Of a stretch of DNA of 6,301 bases, positions 1 to 5,695 are shown in pieces. The DNA is from Pseudomonadota bacterium (lineage in GTDB: Bacteria; Pseudomonadota; Gammaproteobacteria; Arenicellales; Arenicellaceae). The DNA is taken from positions 1 to 6,301 of the forward strand of contig JABJKL010000002.1 in the NCBI GenBank assembly GCA_018660405.1, in the 5' to 3' direction. The notes beneath the pieces were generated by a model. The model searched no databases, was not told the DNA's origin, and saw only the letters and a program-made list of their open reading frames with translations. Every line of letters begins with the position of its first letter. Position 1 is the first letter of the stretch. The translations under genes were made by a program, and so were the position numbers.

Positions 1-1
1 C

Positions 2-1045
2 CCAACGTTCGTAAGCACTGTCGTGCGCACCGGTGACTCACCTCCAATGGAGCCAGGCGCAGATTTTTATGACGTAAAAGGTACGCACAAAAACTGGTGG
101 GACTGTGAAACGGGCGTTGCATACCTGGCTTCAAGTATTGACGGCTGGCAAAAATGGCGCAACCTGCAGGCCTTTGATCTAAGCACTCCTGAAACCCCTG
201 TGCATATCCGGGACTTCAATCTTGTCGGTACCGAACCCACAGCAACGATACCCGCCGTTGAGGCTCCCGGTGGTTACTCGGGTTTACACCAAACAACCAT
301 ACTGGGTGACCGAATCTACTTGGCTTACGGCATGGACAGCGATGGTGTGATACAGATTCTGGACAGAGATAAATTTCTGAATGGCAACCCAGACGTTGAA
401 GATCCGTTTGCACCGACTCCAGAGAATCTACTTTACCCGGAGATTGCCCGGATCGATATGCCGAGCTATTGGGGTGGCCATTCGATTTACCCTATTCTGA
501 ACATGCCGATTGCGGACTATTCTGACGACCGCGATCAAAGCGTACGCGATATTCTGGTGGTCGTCTCGGAAGTCACTGCCAATGAATGCCAAAGCGCCCG
601 ACACGCCACATTTTTCCTGGATATCACAGAAGAAGACAAGCCATTCGGCATATCGTCGTTTCAAGTACCCGAGGAACCGGGTGATTTCTGCAACCAAGGT
701 GGGCGATTCGGACCCCATGCGTCGAACGACTCCATGTTATCGCCATATTACGGAAAAATTTTGTTCCTGTCGTACTTCAACGCGGGCGTACGGGCTGTTG
801 ATATCCGAAACCCGTTTCAACCGACCGAGATTGGCCATTACATACCTGCCGTGACCGAGAACACTGATCAGCGCTGCACAGAAGTTAATGGCGAGCAGCG
901 TTGCAAAACAGCGATTCAAACAAACAACGTCAACTATGATGAGCGAGGCTACATCTACGCCCTGGACCGAGCCAACACGGGCCTTCATATATTGCGGCTG
1001 GCAGGACCTGCCAGCGAGATCGTAGAGACAGAAACAAGCCCCTAG
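2..1045 (+). CDS. LVIVD-repeat-type β-propeller protein, C-terminal part (5' end cut by window edge)
   Basis: The reading frame is open from base 2 to a TAG at 1043-1045 (347 codons visible). A GTG at 23 could be read as a start, but the frame runs on upstream without a stop and no ribosome binding site is apparent, so I treat the gene as truncated on the left. The protein has repeated blade-like segments resembling the LVIVD family and, more loosely, selenium-binding-protein-like propellers: a G-G-H-S-I-Y-P segment (about 472-492), an R-F-G-P-H-A-S-N-D segment (about 704-730), A-G-V-R-A-V-D-I-R-N-P-F-Q-P (from about 782) and a closing L-H-I-L-R-L blade strand (983-1000). At least five cysteines, two of them close together near 875-905, suit a disulfide-bonded periplasmic or exported protein. 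The signal peptide would lie outside the window. No enzymatic role can be assigned; the histidines in G-G-H and G-P-H could bind metal, which is inference. The fold class is fairly secure, the function unknown. Confidence 0.72.
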   Translation, partial: PTFVSTVVRTGDSPPMEPGADFYDVKGTHKNWWDCETGVAYLASSIDGWQKWRNLQAFDLSTPETPVHIRDFNLVGTEPTATIPAVEAPGGYSGLHQTTILGDRIYLAYGMDSDGVIQILDRDKFLNGNPDVEDPFAPTPENLLYPEIARIDMPSYWGGHSIYPILNMPIADYSDDRDQSVRDILVVVSEVTANECQSARHATFFLDITEEDKPFGISSFQVPEEPGDFCNQGGRFGPHASNDSMLSPYYGKILFLSYFNAGVRAVDIRNPFQPTEIGHYIPAVTENTDQRCTEVNGEQRCKTAIQTNNVNYDERGYIYALDRANTGLHILRLAGPASEIVETETSP

Positions 1046-1155
1046 ACCGGTCATGTAGTCACAGCCATTTTCTTTCGAGAACGGTAAATCAACATTGTGG
1101 GGGCAATCGAATGAATGATATTCGGGTGCCTAGCAAGTATGGTTTCTCGCAAGTT

Positions 1156-1161
1156 GTGAGG
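1156..1161 (+). promoter_or_regulatory. Ribosome binding site deciding the TTG start of the SGNH gene
   Basis: GTGAGG lies 7 nt before the TTG at 1169. It overlaps an in-frame TGA (1157-1159), so translation of this frame cannot begin further upstream, and no in-frame ATG occurs until about codon 124, after the catalytic motif. The site is also the right arm of a small possible hairpin: CTCGC at 1146-1150 can pair with GTGAG at 1156-1160 (one G-U pair, 5-nt loop). No strong promoter is evident in 1046-1168. A weak pair, TTGTGG at 1095-1100 and GATATT at 1117-1122, has 16-bp spacing and is not convincing. Confidence 0.5.
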
Positions 1162-1168
1162 GTTTACA

Positions 1169-2344
1169 TTGACTACAAAAAGCATCTTCGAAGAAAACCC
1201 AAAGAAAACGATTGGCATAATCATTGTCATCATTTTTTTACTGGTTGATATTTCTTTTGCCATTACCTATAGGCTGTATTTTGGACATAACTTCCATGAC
1301 AACAAACTATACGAGCAACAGCAATTGGAGCACTCGTACCGGATCAAGTCAGATATTTATCATCATGACCTGCAGAAAAATATCGATAACCATGCTCCGG
1401 CCTGGGGCGGCATTGAGTACAAAATTACTACCGATTCCCTGGGGTTTAAAACGCAAAAACCCGGCAACACAGCGATCGTCACAGACAAATATCGGATAGT
1501 ATTTATTGGGGATTCGTTCACGGAAGGCGTTGGTGTAATGTACGAGCGAACGTTTGTGGGTCAAATCGCCAAGGTTTTATCTGATCGAAATATCGACGTG
1601 TTAAATGCTGCGGTCATGCCGTACTCACCCATTGTTTACTACAACAAAATAAAGTACCTGCTTTTAGAGGTCGGCCTAAAGTTCGATGAACTCGTTGTTT
1701 TCATAGATATTTCAGATGTACTGGACGAAGTGAACCGTTATACGGAGCCGACAGGAATTGCCACGGAGCGCCGTGAAAGCGCTTTGGATGATAAAGGCGA
1801 AAAAGATAGCGCCTCCAACGTGGTGCAGGAATCGAATACGATATCGATGGCTTCTGTTAAGTCTTTTCTTCCAGATAACTCTATTTTTATCTACGAATTG
1901 GCAAACATAATTTACGATCACTTCAAGGTTAGAAGAGATGGTTACAATCTCGGTATGAGACAAAGCATGTGGACAATAGATGACAAAATCTACCAGGAAT
2001 ATGGAGAGCTGGGCCTTATCAGGGCTACTCATCATATGAACTTGCTTTACAACTTGTTGGAAGAAAATGATGTGAAATTGACCGTTGCTGTTTATCCCTG
2101 GCCGGATCAGATCGTCAACAACGATTTGAATTCAATACAGGTTAAGCATTGGCAAGCTTGGGCAGAAGAAAAAGATGTCGAATTTTTGAATTACTTCCCC
2201 TTGTTTATAAAGGACGCTTGTGATGAAACGTGCCGCTATCAAGTGATAGAAGACTATTACATAAAAGGAGATACACACTGGAACGCCAACGGCCATAAAT
2301 TGATCTCCGATGAGTTTCTATCGACCGTATCGACGCCAAATTAA
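1169..2344 (+). CDS. Membrane-anchored SGNH/GDSL-family hydrolase (putative esterase or O-acyl-modifying enzyme)
   Basis: This 391-residue protein has the two hallmark ends of an SGNH hydrolase. Block I is G-D-S-F-T-E-G at residues 114-120, with Ser116 as the expected nucleophile. Block V is D-T-H-W at 368-371, with Asp368 and His370 completing the expected triad, followed by N-A-N-G-H. A D-S-L-G-F-K segment (89-94) precedes block I, as is common in this superfamily. The classical block III G-x-N-D is absent; F-I-D-I-S-D (178-183) stands in about its place. Residues 14-33 form one hydrophobic segment after a lysine-rich start, giving a signal anchor with the catalytic domain outside the cytoplasm. 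A C-x3-C pair (351, 355) may form a disulfide there. Such enzymes often remove or transfer acyl groups on envelope polysaccharides, including AlgJ/AlgX-like acetyltransferases with a comparable D-x-H-W motif. The substrate here is unknown and no acyltransferase gene is visible. By eye the gene is more A+T-rich than its left neighbour. The TTG start is the only plausible one. Confidence 0.85.
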   Translation: MTTKSIFEENPKKTIGIIIVIIFLLVDISFAITYRLYFGHNFHDNKLYEQQQLEHSYRIKSDIYHHDLQKNIDNHAPAWGGIEYKITTDSLGFKTQKPGNTAIVTDKYRIVFIGDSFTEGVGVMYERTFVGQIAKVLSDRNIDVLNAAVMPYSPIVYYNKIKYLLLEVGLKFDELVVFIDISDVLDEVNRYTEPTGIATERRESALDDKGEKDSASNVVQESNTISMASVKSFLPDNSIFIYELANIIYDHFKVRRDGYNLGMRQSMWTIDDKIYQEYGELGLIRATHHMNLLYNLLEENDVKLTVAVYPWPDQIVNNDLNSIQVKHWQAWAEEKDVEFLNYFPLFIKDACDETCRYQVIEDYYIKGDTHWNANGHKLISDEFLSTVSTPN

Positions 2345-2445
2345 CAAAAGAGCGGTTCCTGCCAAATTTTCCCTGCACCAACGAGCAGCCACAGGATCCG
2401 AAGGGCCTGCGTGTCAGTGCAACCGGTACAGTGTGCTTAGGAAGG

Positions 2446-2477
2446 GCGAAGCCCCACCTTCGCGATGGGGGGCTCGC
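2446..2477. repeat. GC-rich inverted repeat with two alternative stems
   Basis: GCGAAG (2446-2451) pairs perfectly with CTTCGC (2458-2463) across a 6-nt loop. Alternatively GCGA plus GCCCC (2446-2449 and 2451-2455) pair with GGGGC plus TCGC (2469-2477), giving nine pairs with one bulged A. The two forms exclude each other. No T tract follows, so it is not a canonical intrinsic terminator. It could be a rho-independent-like processing hairpin at the 3' end of the SGNH transcript or one copy of a REP-like dispersed repeat; a single copy cannot distinguish these. Confidence 0.4.
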
Positions 2478-2546
2478 TCATGCAAAGGTCTGATCATAAC
2501 TACGAATTAATCCGCGAAACAACGACCGCGATATTTTTATTCATTC

Positions 2547-2555
2547 TGCTAAAAT
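2547..2555 (+). promoter_or_regulatory. Candidate extended -10 promoter for the lectin-like gene
   Basis: TGCTAAAAT at 2547-2555 fits the extended -10 form TGn-TAAAAT of a σ70-type promoter, differing from TATAAT at one position. No good -35 hexamer lies 16-18 bp upstream, where the sequence is CG-rich; extended -10 promoters often lack one. It sits just after an A+T-rich run (2531-2540). Initiation about 7 nt downstream would give a leader of roughly 110 nt before the ATG at 2675. Confidence 0.42.
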
Positions 2556-2583
2556 GGTGCGTTGTTGGGATTTAAAACCTTCT

Positions 2584-2626
2584 GCGGGGTAACCCCTCGG
2601 ATTACCGTTGATTCCGTAACACCCGC
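2584..2626 (+). promoter_or_regulatory. Inverted-repeat-rich leader segment
   Basis: Several overlapping symmetries occur here. GGGGT-A-ACCCC (2586-2596) is a perfect palindrome around one base. GGTAA (2588-2592) pairs with TTACC (2602-2606), and GCGGG (2584-2588) with CCCGC (2622-2626). GTAAC also recurs directly (2589-2593 and 2616-2620), each copy followed by a C-rich run. Downstream of the candidate promoter this could be an operator or a folded 5' leader. It matches no riboswitch or regulator site that I recognise. Confidence 0.25.
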
Positions 2627-2662
2627 CAGTTTCACTACATCAACTTCAGTTAACTACTTTTT

Positions 2663-2667
2663 GGGAG
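2663..2667 (+). promoter_or_regulatory. Ribosome binding site of the lectin-like gene
   Basis: GGGAG lies 7 nt before the ATG at 2675, which is also the start that gives a complete signal peptide. Spacing and sequence are near ideal. Confidence 0.75.
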
Positions 2668-2674
2668 CACAAAA

Positions 2675-3328
2675 ATGAACAAGAGAACTTCACTGCTTAC
2701 TATTGCCCTCGTAGCTGTTTTATCTGCGCCCTTTTTATTAACCCCTGGGGCAATGGCGCAAGACAACGCGATGAGCTTTTTCATCACCAGCGCAGGCTCC
2801 GGTGACGGCGCCAACCTTGGCGGTATCGAGGGCGCAGATGCACACTGTCAGGGGCTGGCTGAAGCAGCCGGTGCTGGCGGTACCTGGGCGGCTTATTTAA
2901 GTACTACCGGTGACAACGGCGGTAATGCACGCGACCGTATCGGCAGCGGCCCCTGGTACAACGCCAACGGCGTACTTATCGCAAATGATGTAGATGACTT
3001 GCACAGCGACAATGTTCAAACCAGCAAGGAAAATTCGCTGAATGAGAGTGGAGCTGTTGTAAACGGTCGTGGGGACGAACCGAATATGCACGACATCATG
3101 ACAGGTTCAATGATGGATGGTATGGCTTCTGCAGCAGGCGGTGATAGCACATGCGCAAACTACACAGGCAATGGTGAGGGCAGTGTGCTCGTCGGACATC
3201 ATGACCGTCAAGGTGGTGGCGATAACCCGAGCTCCTGGAACTCGGCACACGGGTCTCGTGGCTGTAGTCAGGAAGACCTGCAAGGTACCGGTGGCAACGG
3301 CTTATTTTACTGTTTTGCGACTGACTAG
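2675..3328 (+). CDS. Secreted DUF1554/endostatin-like (C-type-lectin-like) protein
   Basis: This 217-residue protein starts with a clear Sec signal peptide: Lys/Arg in the first four residues, a hydrophobic core over residues 6-22, and A-M-A|Q for cleavage after residue 28. The mature part opens with F-F-I-T-S (35-39), then N-L-G-G-I-E-G-A-D-A-H-C (47-58) and T-W-A-A-Y-L-S (70-76). This layout resembles DUF1554 proteins and the endostatin-like branch of the C-type lectin fold, which open with an F-x-T-S strand and a G-A-D-x-x-C helix. Exactly four cysteines (58, 160, 197, 213) allow two disulfides, as expected for an exported protein. The mature chain is very rich in Gly, Asn, Asp and Ser. 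An R-G-D tripeptide occurs at 132-134. The chain ends two residues past the F-Y-C-F strand, so one such domain makes up the whole mature protein. It has its own ribosome binding site, a candidate promoter and a terminator, so it looks monocistronic. A binding or adhesive role is plausible; the ligand is unknown. Confidence 0.75.
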   Translation: MNKRTSLLTIALVAVLSAPFLLTPGAMAQDNAMSFFITSAGSGDGANLGGIEGADAHCQGLAEAAGAGGTWAAYLSTTGDNGGNARDRIGSGPWYNANGVLIANDVDDLHSDNVQTSKENSLNESGAVVNGRGDEPNMHDIMTGSMMDGMASAAGGDSTCANYTGNGEGSVLVGHHDRQGGGDNPSSWNSAHGSRGCSQEDLQGTGGNGLFYCFATD

Positions 3329-3344
3329 AAAACCTTGAAGTATC

Positions 3345-3377
3345 AAAAAAGGGACAGCCATTGGCTGTCCCTTTTTT
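3345..3377. terminator. Bidirectional intrinsic terminator
   Basis: GGGACAGCC (3351-3359) and GGCTGTCCC (3363-3371) form a perfect 9-bp GC-rich stem with an ATT loop, flanked by six A (3345-3350) and six T (3372-3377). The symmetric A and T tracts make it work in both directions. It lies between convergent genes, 22 bp after the stem of the lectin-like gene's stop (3328) and about 18 bp past the stop of the minus-strand barrel gene (3396), so it should end both transcripts. Confidence 0.93.
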
Positions 3378-3395
3378 ATGGTGTTTTTAGGCTGT

Positions 3396-4016
3396 TTAAA
3401 ACCGAAATGTGTGGGCGATTTTGACGGTTGCCGATTGACCAATCTGTGAAAACCCCGTTTCTTCTCTGTCTAGTTCGCCCCTATCAAGCCAACCCCCGTT
3501 ATAGATGATATAGAATTCCGAACCTGCTCTGGGTATCCATTGCAATCGACTGTTGATCCCCAGCGAGTCTGACTGGTTGTCGTACTGGGCGGTCGTGATC
3601 CATGCCCACTCCGGATTGAATGCAATGTCTGTGCGCAACCTGAGCAGCTGTGTCTCGAACTCTCCCTGGGGCAGGTCTATATCGTTGTACTCGTATTCAA
3701 GCTCAGCAGCAAAATACTTGTTGGGCCGCCAGCTCAACGCGATGTTCACAGTTTTTCGATCCCCACTGAAAAACCCACCATCCTCCAGATGCAAAGTTAA
3801 ACTCCACTGACGTTGGTTTCCAGTTGACACCTCTGCGCCGTAGCTTTGGTAATTATAGTCCCCTACCGGAATGATAATGCCATCGGCAATATCGAAAGGC
3901 CTTGTTAGCACTTCCCGGAAGTCATTATAGAGTAAAAACACATTGTCACCGAATTGGTTCTCCACCTTGGCGAGACTGAATTTCAGAGATTCGGACTCCA
4001 AATTGCCTTGTGAATC
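3396..4016 (-). repeat. Paralogous direct repeat, copy 1 (3' part of complete barrel gene)
   Basis: This segment aligns end to end with 5696-6301 in the same orientation. The only length difference is a 15-bp in-frame insertion here (621 versus 606 bp). By hand count about three quarters of the residues match overall. The C-terminal ~80 residues are nearly identical, while the preceding ~118 are only about 63% identical. It reflects gene duplication, not a mobile element: there are no terminal inverted repeats or target duplications. Confidence 0.9.
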
Positions 4017-5666
4017 TGTTACACGAACCCCTGCAATAAAGTTTTCGATGGATCGAAGCCGGGATCCCCCGCGGAATCTCTTGGTATGGCCGACTGTCAG
4101 TTCACTTTGTTTTATACCGGTCCGATTCACGAAGCCTAGTGCAGGAAAGAAATTTTCCTCTATTTCGGTGTATTGTATCCTGGCCTTGAACCCCACCTGA
4201 TTCGGAGACAACAACCTCACACCCCAGGCGGAATCGTTCCCTGCAAGGCCATCCGTGTCGGTTTGTTGGTACCACGCCTGGCCTACAATGGTTACATTGT
4301 CAAAACTCTGCGTATTCAGATAATTAAAATCGACACCCACCAGGCTGTTGTCCTGGTCGCTGGTGGGGTTTCCATAAGTCGCTATGGCGCCAATAGTGGA
4401 TTGCTCTAAAACATTGGCCGATACTCTGCCGACAAATAGCTCGCTGTCATCGATTAACTGCCCACCCTCAGGCACCAAGCCCGCATTACCCGACTGCTTT
4501 ACGGCCAGCGCGCCGACGTTCCAGCGGCCGACCCTGCCGGTTAATTTGCCACCGGCGTCGATGTCCAATTGCTGGCCACCAGGGCCGATGCCGATTCGTC
4601 TTGAGAAGAAGGGGCGGGCGTTTCGATCCAGGCCGCCAAATTCAAAGATATCGGCTTCCTGAAGGAAAAATCTTCGTTGTTCGGGGAAGAACAAGTTAAA
4701 ACGCGTGAGTTGTACTTGTCGGGAATCGACGTTTGTTGATGAAAAGTCGCTGTTGAAGGTTAGCGCCCCGGTTAGATTTGGGGTGAACTTGTAAAAAGCA
4801 TCCAAAGTGGGTTCAAAATTGGTCTCGCTGGAATCAGGTTCGTTGGGATCAAGGCCGTATGCACGACTTTCACTGATGCTGACCCCTGGGATCAAGTCCA
4901 GACCCAAGCCTTGCTTGAGATCAGTAAATCCTGCGGCCGTTCCAAAATTACTTGGATTAGTGCTTCGGTTGTACGAAGTCCACGCAATGTTCTCGGATTT
5001 ACCCTTGATGATCCGGGAAAAGCTAATCCCCCAACTGCTCGAATTCGGATCAAACGAAATAGTCTTGAAGGGTATGGCAATTTCACCAAACCAGCCGTAG
5101 TCTGTGAATTGGGCTCCGGAATTCCAAATTCCAGTCCAGTCCCAATTCAAACTTCTTATATTTTCGGAAATAGATTCGGAGCGCATACCATTGGGGTTGA
5201 TCTGAAAAAGGTATCCGTTTCGGCCATCGTTAAAGGGATTGATATGGATACGTAGCCTGTCATCAGATTGCAGATCGACTCCCTGAATCAGCTTGTTGGC
5301 AACGATTATGTCTGGATCGCTGTGGTACATCATTGCAGAGATGTACAGAAAATTGTCGTCATATAGCGCCCGAATAACCGTTTTTTCAGAGGGTTCCGCA
5401 TACTCGATGGGGTCCAACTGGTGCAGGTCATCAACTATAGCGGCGGTGCTCCATATTGCGTCCATCACACCATCAATGATCGGTGGCGTAACAGTTCTGA
5501 CCATCTGAAAGACCTTGTTTTGGCCTGATTGGTTTTGACTTGCCTGGGTGCCGATACCCGAATTATCCTGCGCTGCAGACAGGCCACAGAAACCGAGCAA
5601 TACGGTGGCGACAAGCAAAGGTAATGTCAGACTATTTTTCATTCTTCTCGTCAACAGACACTTCAT
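3396..5666 (-). CDS. CBM9-like/DUF5916 outer-membrane β-barrel protein (complete, downstream paralog)
   Basis: The 756-residue product begins with a signal peptide whose hydrophobic core is at about 14-28, with likely cleavage S-A-A|Q after residue 32. Met9 (5640-5642) gives a more conventional signal peptide than Met1; neither has a strong Shine-Dalgarno sequence, so the start is uncertain by 8 codons. After a Q/N/S-rich linker (33-50), residues 55-250 look like a family 9 carbohydrate-binding-like domain (I-I-D-G-x-x-D-x-x-W at 63-72; F-Q-I-N-P-N-G at 154-160). The rest resembles DUF5916: F-N-S-D-F-S (304-309), the family-typical F-F-P-E-Q-R-R-F-F-L-Q-E (326-337), and a long series of alternating β-strands ending in H-T-F-R-F, an outer-membrane C-terminal signature. 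It probably sits in the outer membrane; proposed sugar or polymer handling is inference from the CBM9-like domain, and no catalytic residues can be named. The upstream paralog ends 29 bp before it, suggesting one transcript that stops at the terminator at 3345-3377. Close to the end it carries a 15-bp duplication that the paralog lacks. Confidence 0.88.
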   Translation of the reverse strand: MKCLLTRRMKNSLTLPLLVATVLLGFCGLSAAQDNSGIGTQASQNQSGQNKVFQMVRTVTPPIIDGVMDAIWSTAAIVDDLHQLDPIEYAEPSEKTVIRALYDDNFLYISAMMYHSDPDIIVANKLIQGVDLQSDDRLRIHINPFNDGRNGYLFQINPNGMRSESISENIRSLNWDWTGIWNSGAQFTDYGWFGEIAIPFKTISFDPNSSSWGISFSRIIKGKSENIAWTSYNRSTNPSNFGTAAGFTDLKQGLGLDLIPGVSISESRAYGLDPNEPDSSETNFEPTLDAFYKFTPNLTGALTFNSDFSSTNVDSRQVQLTRFNLFFPEQRRFFLQEADIFEFGGLDRNARPFFSRRIGIGPGGQQLDIDAGGKLTGRVGRWNVGALAVKQSGNAGLVPEGGQLIDDSELFVGRVSANVLEQSTIGAIATYGNPTSDQDNSLVGVDFNYLNTQSFDNVTIVGQAWYQQTDTDGLAGNDSAWGVRLLSPNQVGFKARIQYTEIEENFFPALGFVNRTGIKQSELTVGHTKRFRGGSRLRSIENFIAGVRVTDSQGNLESESLKFSLAKVENQFGDNVFLLYNDFREVLTRPFDIADGIIIPVGDYNYQSYGAEVSTGNQRQWSLTLHLEDGGFFSGDRKTVNIALSWRPNKYFAAELEYEYNDIDLPQGEFETQLLRLRTDIAFNPEWAWITTAQYDNQSDSLGINSRLQWIPRAGSEFYIIYNGGWLDRGELDREETGFSQIGQSATVKIAHTFRF
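3459..3488 (-). repeat. In-frame 15-bp tandem microduplication
   Basis: Two adjacent 15-bp units, 3474-3488 and 3459-3473, encode L-D-R-G-E and L-D-R-E-E. They match at 10 of 15 bases, and the first three codons of each differ only silently (CTT/CTA, GAT/GAC, AGG/AGA). The paralog at 5696-6301 has a single L-D-R-D-E here. The insert falls in a charged turn just before the final β-strands of the barrel. Confidence 0.75.
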
Positions 5667-5695
5667 AAGGGCTAGCTATTACCCGCAAGCTTCAC

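Larger units (their letters stand above)
2345..2674 (+). other. 330-bp gene-free stretch with hairpin, candidate promoter and leader
   Basis: I see no convincing gene on either strand. A 66-codon frame over 2310-2510 begins inside the SGNH gene, is low in complexity and has no recognisable family features, so I regard it as chance. The stretch holds a GC-rich hairpin (2446-2477), a candidate extended -10 promoter (2547-2555), an inverted-repeat-rich segment (2584-2626) and the ribosome binding site of the next gene (2663-2667). The pentamer CAGTG occurs twice (2415-2419 and 2429-2433), flanking an ACCGGT palindrome, which may be chance. No T-rich intrinsic terminator follows the SGNH gene. 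Confidence 0.6.

Noticed and set aside
737..1054. Minus-strand frames opposite the propeller gene, including one of 105 codons.
   Set aside because: They lie antisense to a protein with clear family features and show no motifs, signal peptide or ribosome binding site of their own.
1111..1248. A 45-codon + strand frame (ATG at 1111, after a G-rich stretch at 1099-1103) overlapping the start of the SGNH gene.
   Set aside because: It overlaps the signal-anchor coding region in another frame, ends in a His/Phe-rich tail caused by the shadowed hydrophobic codons, and has no recognisable features. Translational coupling is possible but unsupported.
2310..2510. A 66-codon + strand frame spanning the end of the SGNH gene and the following intergenic stretch.
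   Set aside because: It begins inside the SGNH gene in another frame, has no ribosome binding site, and covers the inverted repeat; its composition looks non-coding.
3068..3079. R-G-D tripeptide in the lectin-like protein (residues 132-134) as a possible integrin-type adhesion motif.
   Set aside because: A tripeptide in a Gly/Asp-rich chain is expected by chance, and nothing else suggests a eukaryotic host.
3943..5255. Several plus-strand frames of 78-114 codons opposite the complete barrel gene.
   Set aside because: They are shadows of the DUF5916 gene; the sense frame is continuous over 756 codons and matches its paralog with silent substitutions, which fixes the coding frame.
5570..5600. 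Possible lipobox (L-L-G-F-C-G) in the signal peptide of the complete barrel protein.
   Set aside because: The residue before the cysteine is Phe rather than a small residue, and a normal signal peptidase I site (S-A-A|Q) follows, so it is not a lipoprotein signal.
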